From NCBI RefSeq assembly GCF_010015445.1, contig NC_053129.1:16016749-16080748 (forward strand): a DNA stretch of 64,000 nucleotides. Direction: 5' to 3'. The notes beneath the pieces were generated by a model. The model saw nothing but the letters and a program-made list of their open reading frames with translations, made no database searches and had not been told where the DNA came from. A program made the position numbers and the translations under genes. This DNA is from Perca fluviatilis. Taxonomy: Eukaryota > Chordata > Actinopteri > Perciformes > Percidae. Position 1 is the first letter of the stretch, and each line of letters starts with the position of its first letter. Positions 51,915 to 64,000 of the stretch are shown here, one piece after another.

Positions 51915-53978
51915 AGATGCACTGTGGTTTGAAGCTCCTCTTCGTCTTGCTGGTTCATGTGGTTTTTTAAAGGATATGGTTTAAAATTAAGAAATGTGAT
52001 AAATGAAATATTATCTTTAATCTAAGTAATGGGTATAAATATATTGCAAGATAAAATGCATAAAAAAGGCAAAAAGGTCTATTTCAAGAAGCAGCTCAAA
52101 TTTGTCACTTTTCTGAAAATGTACAGTATCCTGTACATAGAGTTAGGAACTAATATTTTATTAGAGTTTTATTTTGAAATCTCCTTTCTACTCATTGAAA
52201 CTAAACCTTACAATAGTCTGTCCACATCAAGTCTATGTTGTGCTCCTTGACTTTTCATGCAGACTGCTGCTTATCTAATATATGTAAACATTTTTTTGAA
52301 AAATAATTTGTATTAGCATTTGTGGGACAAAAAGCTATCTAACACGCATATTATGCAAATTTTAGGCCCCAGAATAAATTGGGATAGGTATATTTTAGTG
52401 TCTAAAAGATCTTATATGAATGTCATTATATATGTTTTACATATCCTATGAAAAACATAATCTTAGAGATTTCTGACATTCGCGATATAACAGGAAATGA
52501 AGGGACAGAGGTGGAACAAGAAGTGGTCTAGTAAAAATAGTTTCTCTCAACCACATACAATGACACTGCCTACACATTAGGTTACATATTACATAGTAGG
52601 TCAATATCAAGTGAAATATTTTTACACGAGAAAAGATCAAAGTTAGTTAAAAAATGCCTTCCTGAATGTCATGACAGCTCATTCTGACCCAATCACTTCA
52701 CAACATATTTGTATCCCTAATAGTTTAATTCTCAGCTGAATGTTTAGTGATTATGTGTCCACATCATTTCAAACTGTAGGCTGAGCCATATTGATCTGAC
52801 TTGTTAGCTCAGTACAGCTGTAGATGGTTTTTGTTGCATTTAATGTGTGGCATATTCTGCGTTTGCCACTCTGTCTTGCAGTGTGCATTTAAATACACAG
52901 AAAAGAATATGCATGTAAAATGTTATTTCTGCTACCACAATATAAAAAAAAACCTAAATATATTTTCTTCTGGTTATGAGTCATTGGTTATAGATGCACA
53001 GGTAAAGACATACAGATCAATAAAACAGATAGACACACAAACACGAAACAGCAGAGGCTGCTGCTGCAGAAATCCACCCCTGCTAACTCAAAGTGCAACC
53101 TGTGGTCTGTAACAGAGGAAGGGGTTTGCAACAAGAATGTGCTAACATGGACGTGTGAAAACCATTAGTAAAATATCTCCTTCAGTAAGCAAATTTGAGC
53201 ACAGACAATGTTTAGACATGGTTTACTGTATAAATGCTAAACTAAAACTGCTTTATTACAACTATACATTTCAGGAAAAGATCGACAAGTGAGAATGTGT
53301 GACCAAACATTTTACATGTAATAGAAAACAGCCTAAGATAGCCTCATGGTGTATCTGTTCTGCATCTGTTGGCTACATTTTTGGTAGTAGAGCTAAAAAT
53401 ATGAAATAAAGTTATATAAAGCACTCTCCGGCTCCGGAAGGATCGGTGCAAAGACTAGGAAATTTGCTGAAATGACATCACTTGACTAACCCGACGCTGG
53501 GTTTGGAAAGTTTGAAATGGAAAGTCCGCCTTACAAATTGGGGTGTTGCGGTGGGTGGTGGGAAGAGTAGGGTTTTATTTGCCAGCATGACAAATCGAGG
53601 CTCATGGCAAATTAACTGATCTTAGCTTCTTACCTTAGTAAAACTCCATCCACATACATCAGGAATTGGCGAATTAAATGATCTTATATTATAGGAAAAG
53701 CCCATTTATACATAACATGCTCTATTGCTGCAATTGGTCAGCACATGGTTGGTATTTGGAGCCAGGATGACTTGCCTAGGCTAGTGTTTTATTAGGATAC
53801 TCGACATGCCACCAAGCAGGATTACTTTAACATTTTTGACATCTGTTTGTTTAATTCTGTAAGTAAACACAATGAAATACAAAGCAAATTAGATTAATGT
53901 TTTAACAGTGGTATCAATCTTCTCATCTATAAACTCTCTGCCAAAAAGCAAATAAACCTTAAAATCAAACTTAAGCAA
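51911..53978. other. Gene-free stretch, no feature recognised
   Basis: AT-rich sequence upstream of the chemokine gene and before the palindrome. No coding, RNA or clear repeat signal was seen. Confidence 0.5.
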
Positions 53979-54555
53979 GGCACACAGACTTATTCAGAGA
54001 GAAGCAAAGAAAATGTGTGTTAGTGAGTAAGTGATTATTTTTGAGTAAGTAAAACTAACATCTGGGAAAGAGAAAAAAACATACAGGTTAATGATAAATA
54101 TAGGTGAGATGTTAATATTACATGTATTACAGATCAATAATATACCATCTAAATTTGAACTTTTAACAATTAGAAAAAGTTCCTTATTTTAATTAATTGT
54201 TTCACAAACCAAAATTCAAGATGCCAGAAGGCTGAGGCTGATAACTTGAAGCAGGCTATACGCTGAGAAGTATTTCACTGCACCTGTCTGCATGTCTAAC
54301 CACAGCATGCAATGAAAACCTTTCACCCAGGGTGACATGCCTCCCTAACAGGCCAGCTCCACTAAGCAAAAGAAAGGGAGGAAACAATCTATAACAGGAA
54401 TTACTAGTTGGTTCATATTCAACATCAACATAATTAATAAAGCTATAAACATTGCATGTAATTGACTAAATTCAAATGTGTCCTGTCTGTTTAATACCGT
54501 CAATGGTCTAAGCCATTTCTCACAATATTGGTTCGCATGGTCTTCTTGTGTAATA

Positions 54556-54776
54556 GACCTTTTTCACGGCAGACATGTCATAGTAGGAAAAGCACAGGTG
54601 TATTCAAAACCATTACTGATGGCTGCATTCCACTTAGGAGAGGCCCTGGTACTGTGCTGACTCACTGAAATAGCTTACTGGGACACTTGATGGAATTGAG
54701 CCATCGTTAAGGTTATCAACTTCAGCTGTGCTTTTCCTACTATGACAAGTCAAAATGTCCGCTGTGAAAAAGGTCC
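54556..54776. mobile_element. MITE with GACCTTTTTCAC ends inserted in the left palindrome arm
   Basis: The left end GACCTTTTTCACGGCAGACA is mirrored by TCCGCTGTGAAAAAGGTCC, extending about 45 bp. The empty site is preserved in the other arm (reverse of 55585-55605), which shows ATA at both sides (54553-54555 and 54777-54779) from a single ATA, or equally a TA duplication. Confidence 0.92.
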
Positions 54777-55001
54777 ATAATGCCTGTATTAGCTCAACCC
54801 TGTGATGCACAATCAGTTATGTTCATCATTCCTTTCAGGAGAACCTGGGCTATCAGGATATGCTGCAGGGATGTCACATAAATGTATAAATTGTGACTAT
54901 AAAGACAAAAGAATTGTCTAGAATTTAGAAATAAATCTCTTAGAAATGTATTGGAATCACACAGAGAACAATAATGACTAAACCTTTTGGCTTTTGAAAA
55001 G

Positions 55002-55370
55002 GGACCTTTTTCACAGCAGACATTTTGACTTGTCATAGTAGGAAAAGCACAGCAGAAATTGATAACCTTAACGATGGCTCAATTCCATCACGTGTCCCAG
55101 TAAGCTCATACCTGCAAACTCAGAAGGGTTGAAAAAGGTGACATATCTCTCTCCTCTCGCTCCTTTTTTATATATAAAAAAGGAGCACCTTGTTCAATTG
55201 TATTTGTCTGTTCAAAAATATAAAACAATAAAAAGTTGATCTAAAAAAAAAAAGGAGCACTGAAATAGCTTACTGGGACACTTGATGGAATTGAGCCATC
55301 GTTAAGGTTATCAATTTCTGCTGTGCTTTTCCTACTATGAGAAGTCAAAATGTCTGCCGTGAAAAAGGTC
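55002..55370. mobile_element. Second GACCTTTTTCAC MITE at the palindrome centre, interrupted
   Basis: The halves 55002-55106 and 55267-55370 carry the same ends and body as 54556-54776, split by about 160 bp of AT-rich sequence (TTTTTTATATATAAAAAAGG and a 95-bp piece repeated at 56142-56240). Confidence 0.8.
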
Positions 55371-56141
55371 CATTTTCAAAAGCCAAACGTTTTAGTCACT
55401 ATTGTTCTCTGTGTGATTCCAATACATTTCTAAGAGATTTATTTCCATTTAGTCTTTTCTTTTGTCTTTAGAGTCACAATTTATACATTTATGTGACATC
55501 CCTGCAGCATATCCGGATAGCCCAGGTTCTCCTGAAAGAAATGATGAACATAACTGATTGTGCATCTCAGGGTTGAGCTAATACAGGCATTATTACACAA
55601 GAAGACCATGCGAACCAAATATTGGAAAAAATGGCTTAGACCTGTGACGGTATTAAACAGACAGGACACATTTGAGCTTTATTCATTATGTTGATGTTGA
55701 ATATGAACCAACTAGTAATTGTTGTTGTAGATTGTTTCCTCCCTTTCTTTTGCTTAGTGGAGCTGGCCTGTTAGGGAGGCATGTCACCCTGGGTGAAAGG
55801 TTTTCATTGCATGCTGTGGTTAGACATGCAGACAGGTGCAGTGAAATACTTCTCAGCGTATAGCCTGCTTCAAGTTATCAGCCTCAGCCTTCTGGCATCT
55901 TGATTTTTGGTTTGTGAAACAATAAATTAAAATAAGGAACTTTTTCTAATTGTTAAAAGTTCAAATTTAGATTGTATATTCTTGATCTGTAATACATGTA
56001 ATATTAACATCTCACCTATATTTATCATTAACCTGTATGTTTTTTTCTCTTTCTCCAGATTCTAGTTTTACTTACTCAAAAATAATCACTTACTCACTAA
56101 CACACATTTTCTTTGCTTCTTTCTGAATAAGTCTGTGTGCC

Positions 56142-56240
56142 TTTTTATATATATAAAAGGAGCACCTTGTTCAATTGTATTTGTCTGTTCTGTATGTTCA
56201 AAAATATAAAACAATAAAAAGTTGATAAAAAAAAAGCACA
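56142..56240. repeat. Copy of the 55163-55257 segment next to the right palindrome arm
   Basis: Both share GGAGCACCTTGTTCAATTGT and AAAATATAAAACAATAAAAA in the same strand and end in A-rich sequence plus GCAC. This copy has a short extra TGTATGTTC. Confidence 0.8.
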
Positions 56241-56251
56241 AAACGGCTACA

Positions 56252-57204
56252 TTAAGGCCACAGGGTCAAAATTGAATGATTTATTACAAATGTAATAACT
56301 TATAACAATAACTTATTTCACCAGTAAATTCATGTGTCCTGAGTCTGTGGTGTTTTTCAGACAACGGCAGCTACAGTCTGGTGTTCTCTACGGTGAAATA
56401 CAGACACACTAGCTAAGTTTCCATCCACCTGTCAATCGAATTATCTGAAGTTCGGTAAAAAAACTCATGCGAATAAAGCTGGTGAAAGTGTGTTTTCATC
56501 CAACAGCTTTAAAGCAAATAAAAACCTGTGCGTAATAACGTCACATGCTATTTTGCGATTAAATTGGTATATCGATTTGATTTGAGACATTTTACGGTGT
56601 TTCCATTCATTTTCACACTGAATCGCACAACATTCAAGCAAACATTTGAGAACAAAGTTTTTCTAGACAAACGTAGTTGTTGTTAATATTAGAAGCCAAG
56701 GAAGCTACGATGGGCCTTTGGCCGAGGATCTGATCCAGCTCATCAAAAAGGTGTAACTTAAAACTTAATCGTAATTCATTAATTTATTCGGCAAATAACG
56801 TTTCCATCAGCGTTTATCACATAAGCCATAGATCGATCAAGATAAAATCCGATGAAACTGAATGTATTTCCATTGAGTCGATATTCATGAAATTCAATCG
56901 AATTTTCCATAAGGCATTTTTCATTTGATATCACTTAATTCGGATAAAAACGTGTGGATGGAAACATAGCTAATGTAGCTGTCAGCATTTTAACCGTGTT
57001 TACACCAGCTGCTAGCTAACGGTAGGCTAACGTTACCTGCTGCCAAGTGTAGTGTTAACTAGCGTCCCGTGCGGCGATGTTTCAGTTGACTCTAACGTCC
57101 GTTTTCGGAGCATCAGAGAAGCGCAGGCATTTAAGTGTCACCGAAATCCGCATTGCTATTAGATAACGGTCGTTAAGGCACCGGTGCCGTATTAGCACCG
57201 GGTC
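56252..57204. mobile_element. Damaged relative of the GTTGGGTA hAT MITE, split by another MITE
   Basis: Shares with 3655-4259 the stretches AACTTATTTCACCAGTAAAT and GCTAGCTAACGGTAGGCTAA (allowing small changes) in the same order. The terminal GTTGGGTA ends are gone. A 563-bp element sits in the middle. Confidence 0.75.
56410..56972. mobile_element. MITE with TAGCTAAGTTTCCATCCAC ends, nested
   Basis: The ends TAGCTAAGTTTCCATCCAC (56410-56428) and GTGGATGGAAACATAGCTA (56954-56972) match except for one base. Flanking sequence on either side continues the surrounding hAT relative, so it inserted there. The exact duplication is uncertain, possibly TA. Confidence 0.85.
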
Positions 57205-57209
57205 TAGCG

Positions 57210-57350
57210 ACTAGTTTGCAGGTATGTAAGCTATTTCACTGAGTCAGCATGCACAGGGCCTCGCCTAAGTGGAATGCAGGCATCATTAATGGTTTGGAAT
57301 ACACCTGTGCTTTTCCTACAATGACATGGCAACATGTCTGCCATGAAATC
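57210..57350. repeat. Half copy of the GACCTTTTTCAC MITE
   Basis: The reverse complement matches 54562-54690: GACATGTCATAGTAGGAAAA and CACAGGTGTATTC are found in order with changes. Only one half is present. Confidence 0.75.
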
Positions 57351-58955
57351 AGTTAGCGCCATCTTGGATCTCAAACAGAGTGGAGGATTAACTAGCTAGG
57401 CCTATTCTTATTTTCATACAGAATAATGACTAAATAGCATGGATGTATTTAGAGGACAAATAGTCGTCCAGTTGTGAATTTATCGCTCTGGAATTACTCG
57501 TCAGAGTCTCCGAAAAGTCACTGTATTCATCGTCGGATTACTAAACTTCTGGAAGGGCTACAAAGAAACCAAACATATTCCTGGAAAGCTGGAGCTAATG
57601 GCTATCGAAGCTACAAACAGACGCAATGCTGGTTGCGGAGCAAAATGAAAATTTGTGAGTTGATTTTTGGATTGATAATTGTTTATTCATGTTAAAAAGA
57701 CACTAAATTAATTCCACGATGGATTAAAAAAGCTTCTGGATGGCTTACAATTGTTAGAGGACCTCGTTAAAATGGTGCATTTATCTGCTTCTAAACAAAA
57801 AAAGTAAGTCTCTACACTGTATTGATCTGGGGATATTAAATATTTCATTATACCATGTAGCTTTATGTCGTATACGACAGTATCGTTTGAAAGGAAATAA
57901 AAAGAACAGAATCTAAAGTGCTGTAGAGTTTTGAACATGAAGCCTGAAATGTTACAGTAACAGAGTGACCACTGGGTGGCAGCAGAGACATATGGAGAGG
58001 AGAAGGAATTGAAGAGGAATTTAGTCTTTGCTGTTTCACTTTTATTTGTTAACCCAAACCAAAACACAGTTTATTGATGATTTTGGTGTATTAGCATTAT
58101 TTTTGATTGTGTATTTGTGTTGAGTATAACACCAGAGAGGCCAATAGACTAGGCTGATCGGATTACAGAAACTGTGTCTTGGATACATTTAAATGCTCAG
58201 ATATTTTAACTTGGGATGTGTCATCAAATATGGATTCCACAGTGATCCTTTTGGAGATTTGGAATAGGATGTGAACTTATTTCTTTGTCAGTAGGCTAAT
58301 GAAGAGAAACAACTGAGTCTAAAAGTGCTCTTGTCATTTTTTTATTGGACTATCAACTTCAAAAATACTGCCAGGCTTTTATTACCAGTGTTAATATTTC
58401 AACTTAGTGTTTTCTAAGAATACATCCTGTCTGTGTGTTAAAGAGGAGAATGTTTAGCAAACAATAACCACCGTCTCCTCTCTGCACATCCTCTCCTCAT
58501 CCTGGCCCTTGACCAGTTCAGATAACAGACGCTCATTCATCAAGTGATACAGTGTTCCCTCCGTTTTCAGTCAGCGTGCTGGCTCTCCAGGACAACTTAC
58601 CCTGCCTGCCGGAAAAATGCTCAGCCCTTACGCAATCAGACAACAGAGCAAAATAAGACAAATAAAGAACACCATGTTCATATCAGGCTGTAAACGTGTT
58701 GATCAATGCAGAATTAAACCACAAGTGGAGTTGGAAGTGATGGTGTGAAGTGACCTTTGGAGTTAAGAATGACACACTGACAGTAACAGCTTGATGTAAA
58801 AAACACTTTGTCAAATGTTGGATAAAACTGTAAAAGTAAAACTGGTTGTTCTATAAAAGAGAACTCCACAGCGCTGTGGAGATAGGTTTGGCAATGCGAG
58901 ACTAGGAACTTTGTAATTCGATGCACTTGACTGCAGTACTGCATCATAATCGACT
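57351..58955. other. Gene-free stretch, no feature recognised
   Basis: Anonymous sequence. A frame at 57474-57695 and one at 57708-58067 have no motif or splice support. A possible donor (minus, GGTAAGTTGTCC near 58601) is isolated. Confidence 0.5.
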
Positions 58956-59270
58956 GAAAGGAGTATTCTGGCGCTTTAGTATTGCATTTCTGTTAAGTTG
59001 GGAGACTCACAAGAAACAATAAATTAAAACAAGAATGGTCAAAATTGAATCATCAGAGGTCAAAATATTCTAACTTTTAGTCCCTAGTATGACTCAAGCT
59101 CCAAAAACACTGGATACTACATTCCCATAATGCAACTTGATAGCATCTTTGATTATTAGACCCTCCTTGCTTGGTAATATCCATGTAACTGCTGCTAATA
59201 CAAAGGCATTCTGTCAAAAATGTGTAAACTGGATTTAATGTGTAAAATTGGTTAAAGTGCCCCTTTAAGT
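58956..59270. repeat. Probable interspersed repeat (AAAGGAGTATTCTGGCG ... AAAGTGCCCCTTTAAG)
   Basis: Starts AAAGGAGTATTCTGGCGCTT and ends GGTTAAAGTGCCCCTTTAAG, resembling a teleost repeat with AAAGGNG-type ends. Its ends are only weak mirror images. Confidence 0.45.
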
Positions 59271-60459
<1,189 letters not shown>

Positions 60460-60585
60460 ATCTCTTCCTCTCATTTTCAACTTAATTTTCTTTTTAAATT
60501 CACTTCATGATTCGACTAAATCCAGAGTTATTTAAATGAACCAGGTAGACACTTTGTATGAACAGTCTTGTCACCTGTATTAAAT

Positions 60586-61098
60586 TTTTTTTCCGATTGC
60601 TAAACGACACTGGGCACAACTGGAGCCACATGTGCAAAACTCTAACCACAGTCTGCACTACCAACAGTCACCTGAGTTAAACAGTTCACATCATACATCA
60701 AACTGTATTCAAGCAATGAAAAACTAATTAGTTTGGTCCACATGAACTGCTGTTGTGCAGACTGTAGTTGGGGTTTTGCACATGTGGCTCCAGTCGTTTA
60801 GCAATCGAAAAAAACTGAAATGAAAAGTTTGTAATTTGTGTATTGGTGTTTGACGCTAGTGTTTTTACTCTCGGTGTGTTCTGAGTGATGGTGTATGTTG
60901 TCTCGGTGAGGATTGTTCATAGTGTTTGGCATCACTGAGCCTGTTTTGAGACGTATGAAGAGATGTGTTGCTTGAAATGAGTTTTGCGGGTGATGTGAAC
61001 TGTTTGGCTCAGGTGACTGTTGGTAGTGCAGACTGTGGTTAGAGTTTTACACATGTGGCTTCAGTTCTGACCACTGTCGTTTAGCAATCGGAAAAAAA
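60586..61098. mobile_element. Foldback MITE, TTTTTTTCCGATTGCTAAAC ends
   Basis: The left end TTTCCGATTGCTAAACGACA mirrors the right end GTCGTTTAGCAATCGGAAAA. The left arm (60586-60715) matches the right arm (about 60985-61098) and also an internal inverted piece at 60735-60812, which ends in its own GTTTAGCAATCGAAAAAA. This suggests a small element with a second copy joined to it. Confidence 0.85.
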
Positions 61099-61310
61099 TG
61101 TAAGCGAAGTGTGGGTGAAAGAATGAATTCTGTTTTGTTATTTTGTCCTGCTCTCACACTTTCTGTCACCATAGAGACAGGTGGCAATTAACAGTAGGGT
61201 GTCACCCCTCGACTGACCTTGTGACCACCCCACCCTCAAGCACGCGCACACTATCGAAGCAGTGATGAGCTGTGACTGAGAGTCACAAGTGAATGTGTCA
61301 GTGTACTTAC

Positions 61311-61478
61311 AGTAACTACTATGGTGTGGGTCAGGTTTAGGCCCCTTCAGAGGGACCTCCTCGACTTGGTCGTGCTTTCCAATAAACCAAATTAGCAGGG
61401 TTAGCCGATGGGAAGCTGGTGAGGGATTATTTCCTTGTCCGACTCTGGTTGTTGGAGCTGCTTGCACAGGGGATAAAT
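61311..61478 (-). CDS. Candidate exon of an unidentified gene
   Basis: On the minus strand CTATCTCCTCAG precedes and GTAAGTACACTG follows a 168-nt open segment, phase 1 on both sides. It reads LSPVQAAPTTRVGQGNNPSP then LLIWFIGKHDQVEEVPLKGP and DPHHSSY. Both splice sites are good and the length is a multiple of three, as in an internal exon. I do not recognise the protein, and no neighbouring exon was found in the window; it would lie past 64000 or in the unassigned sequence to the left. Confidence 0.35.
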
Positions 61479-61771
61479 CTGAGGAGATAGTGTGAATTTA
61501 ACACAATTGATGTCCTACTGGTGAAGCTCACAGCTGGCAGGTTAAAAGAAGCAGCTCATGACAATAACTGTCACAAAGGTAAAGTGTCTGTCTGCAGGCC
61601 TTCTCAGGTCAGTCAGACTGCAGAGCTTTAGAAATGAACAGAACTGGAGATTAAAGAAATGTGGGGGGAAAAGACACGTTTATCTTGAATTTATGTTTTA
61701 AAACAGAAGAGGAACAGCTGTCTAACTCTAACATACAGTATATACAGGCCTTTAATGCCAAGGGTTTGATC

Positions 61772-63081
61772 TAGAGATGCACCGATTACAACAATTTCTA
61801 GGCCGATTCCGATTTTTCATTGAGTTTGACCTGCCGATACCGATTTTAGTCAATTCCGATTTCATTCATCCTAACCACTTTATAGCACACACAAATATTT
61901 ATTTTCTATCTTTTCTTGGACAGATAATCGATCGCTATAGAATAGAACTATATAAATTAATCGTGGTGTGAGATATTCACACACCTCTAAAGTGCAATGT
62001 TATGGAAGAACCATTTTCTTCTTTTCACATCCAATATCCAACAAAGAAATGTTGATATATTTAGCAAACTAAACTTCTCTATGTATGAAAACAGGGGAAA
62101 CAGTTAATGCCATTAAAATAATAAATAAATAACAAATAAAAATAAAATAAATATAGCCTTGCAGTATAAAGATATTTTTCCAAACACACACACAGGCCTG
62201 TTTCAATGTCAACAGTAATGTACCTGAAAACAGCGTGTAGTTCCTTTTTTTAGGAAGTTTGCTTTATTTGTCATTGTGCATAAATATGAAGGTTATGAAC
62301 GAGCTTATCTGCTAACGTTAGCTACCGACGGTTACCTCGGAACAATCCAACAAATAGACGGTAGGCTACCCTAGGTGCGTTACCTGAAACAGATGATTTA
62401 ACATCACTGCTCATTTTACACACAGTTTAGCAACAAAACAAAACGCTGAGGGAAGATTACTACATTTTGAATGTTGGTTTTGAGCGGTATGCATCCCCAC
62501 TAACCTGGAAAGCGTTTTAAACAGTAACATTAATACAACGTGTCAGAGGAACACAGCGTCTCCTGCAGCGGGGCGTCAGAGGCAAAGGGACCGCAGTGTT
62601 CGCTAACGTTAGCTTCTTGTCTCATCTGAGGTCTGATAAACAGTAAATTCATCAAAGTCAGTGTGCCCAACGGTATTTTCCGATAAACTGTAGCTGTCAT
62701 ATTTCACGGGACAGCGTGAGTGCGGTTTTCATGTTCCAGTTGTTCAGCCTCAGAGGAGAGAGAGAGGCCGACCATTTGCCTGAGATTAGTAGAGCAGACT
62801 GCCCCGGAGAGCCGTGTATAATCACGACTTTATTTCATAAACAGCTGATGGAGCGGCGGTGCGCCGCTGCTACATGCATATATTGGTAACCCTGGGTGTG
62901 CACGTGTGATGCTGATGTTGCGTGATGTTAATTCATGCAGCGCCTGAGTGCATTTGACCGGCATAAAATCAGCATATGTCCAGCCGGCCATGACCGGTCG
63001 CCGGTCATGGCCGTTAAAATCGGTCATGGCCGTTAAAATTGGCCAATTCCGGTCAGAAGCCGGTCAATCGGTGCATCTCTA
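61772..63081. mobile_element. hAT-type element, TAGAGATGCACCGATT ends, 8-bp duplication
   Basis: The left end TAGAGATGCACCGATT is mirrored by AATCGGTGCATCTCTA. Flanks GTTTGATC (61764-61771) and GTTCGATC (63082-63089) are an 8-bp duplication with one change. It is 1310 bp, the longest uninterrupted element here, with no transposase frame. GGCCGATTCCGATTTTTCAT and related repeats fill the left subterminal part, and GGTCATGGCC repeats the right. Confidence 0.92.
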
Positions 63082-63089
63082 GTTCGATC

Positions 63090-64000
63090 GAGAGTAGCCT
63101 AATTGAAAAAATAACATAATAAATATCCAAGTCACACGTTATATACTATGTCGTTGAAATGCATATGAACATGCATTGAAGTGCAAAGCTCACAGCATTT
63201 TCAGATGAGATCAATTATTATGAGTAATTATAATAATGCTTTATGTAATACATTTTATGTTGTAATTAATATCAATAGGCTGAAACTATTGTATGTTAGA
63301 GGCTTGTAAATGCATAGGTTACTCATTCATCAATCAATCAATCAATCACTCAATCAATCTATTATGTAGGATTTATTGATAGCTTTCTCTTTTTCTCTCC
63401 TTCACTGAGCCAACTCCCTTTGATGTGTGATGCAGTAGAAAGCTAAAAAAATAAGTGGACCGTAAGTTAAGATTATTTGATCTATTTTTATCTTTTACTA
63501 ACCGTGGTTGCACAAAGATGTTAGCTTGACAGTGACGTGTGTGGGTTTTTGAGAGAATCATCCACACCCAGTGTTCTCAGAAACCAGTTCTCCCGTGGGT
63601 CTGTCCTGATGTATAGCTTTTTCCATGCGTGCCCCTCCACCAGACAAACACACACATCAATCACACACATTCAGTGCACGCAAACACATAAACGTTCATA
63701 TATCACTGTTGACTTCTCCACATTTATTACCACTGACCAACCAGTTCAAGATATTCTGTGTTTCCTCCTGAAAAGATAAGATACCACCCAAAGCCAGAGA
63801 CAAACATGTTTCAGCTGTGTCCCCTCTCGGTCTGTGTCTTTGTCTCTGGTCTGTGTCCGGTCTCTCGCCATCATTCGGTCTCATTTCTCCGCAATTTCCA
63901 GGAAACACTAAAATATGTTGCTTAAAATAGTTGTCCTGTTTTTTTCCCATTACTTTTTCCTAATTACCAGTACTTTTTTCCTATTACTAATTTTGGTTTT
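63090..64000. other. Gene-free end of the window
   Basis: An ATCA tetranucleotide run at about 63329-63358 is the only feature recognised. Confidence 0.5.

Larger units (their letters stand above)
53979..56141. repeat. Large inverted repeat (palindrome), 2.16 kb
   Basis: The left arm 53979-55106 and right arm 55267-56141 are reverse complements over nearly all their length. Outer edges are GGCACACAGACTTATTCAGA and TCTGAATAAGTCTGTGTGCC; inner edges are TCCCAGTAAGCT and AGCTTACTGGGA. The left arm is longer because a 221-bp MITE inserted at 54556-54776 is missing from the right. The spacer (55107-55266) holds unrelated AT-rich sequence. Arms look roughly 95 percent alike by eye. No coding frame is shared by the arms. 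Confidence 0.93.

Noticed and set aside
58595..58640. Donor-like GGTAAGTTG on the minus strand
   Set aside because: Isolated, with no open frame or acceptor nearby.

Overview
The window looks like nuclear DNA from a ray-finned fish, probably a spiny-rayed (percomorph-like) teleost. The evidence is split genes with GT-AG introns, long dinucleotide microsatellites, tRNA-derived SINEs and many short non-autonomous DNA transposons of types common in teleosts. There are no bacterial operons, CRISPR arrays, rRNA genes or intact tRNA genes.

Three protein-coding genes can be read with confidence. (1) coq8a (ADCK3), plus strand, coding 8666-23832: sixteen coding exons join in frame to 661 residues. 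It is the mitochondrial atypical kinase/ATPase of coenzyme Q biosynthesis and keeps every UbiB hallmark (KxGQ, alanine-rich loop, ATP lysine, QTD, DFG). A non-coding first exon may end at 764. (2) stum (C1orf95 homologue, SPEC3/Stum family), minus strand, coding 44382 down to 31620: three exons give a 138-residue small membrane protein. A candidate 57-nt cassette exon (43704-43760) would add 19 hydrophobic residues. coq8a and stum are convergent. (3) A CC chemokine, minus strand, coding 51475 down to 50062: three exons give 96 residues with the usual CC pair, C59, C75 and phase 1/phase 2 introns. A further unidentified spliced-looking exon lies at 61311-61478 (minus), and two weaker candidates lie at 28389-28623 and 48968-49092.

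Layout: 1-764 possible promoter and exon 1 of coq8a; 765-8659 a 7.9-kb intron full of transposons; 8660-23832 the coq8a body; 23833-about 25470 its probable 3' UTR; 25.5-31.6 kb intergenic with a LINE fragment and a SINE; 31.6-44.4 kb stum, with repeat-rich introns; 44.4-50 kb intergenic with a nested transposon pair; 50-51.5 kb the chemokine; 54-57.4 kb a large inverted palindrome and nested elements; 57.4-64 kb mostly anonymous sequence with a foldback element and a 1.3-kb hAT element.

The clearest non-genic signal is mobile DNA whose boundaries can be set to the base from target-site duplications. Seven hAT-type elements have 8-bp duplications (3655-4259, 4421-4789, 6286-7253, 11365-12763, 11426-12419, 21096-21432, 61772-63081); an eighth is at 22632-23473. 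One 558-bp element has a 9-bp duplication (47860-48417). Several are nested, so insertion order can be read. The three genes have no evident shared pathway. I found no convincing new biological system; the best leads are the stum cassette exon, the 2.2-kb palindrome and the orphan exon at 61.4 kb.
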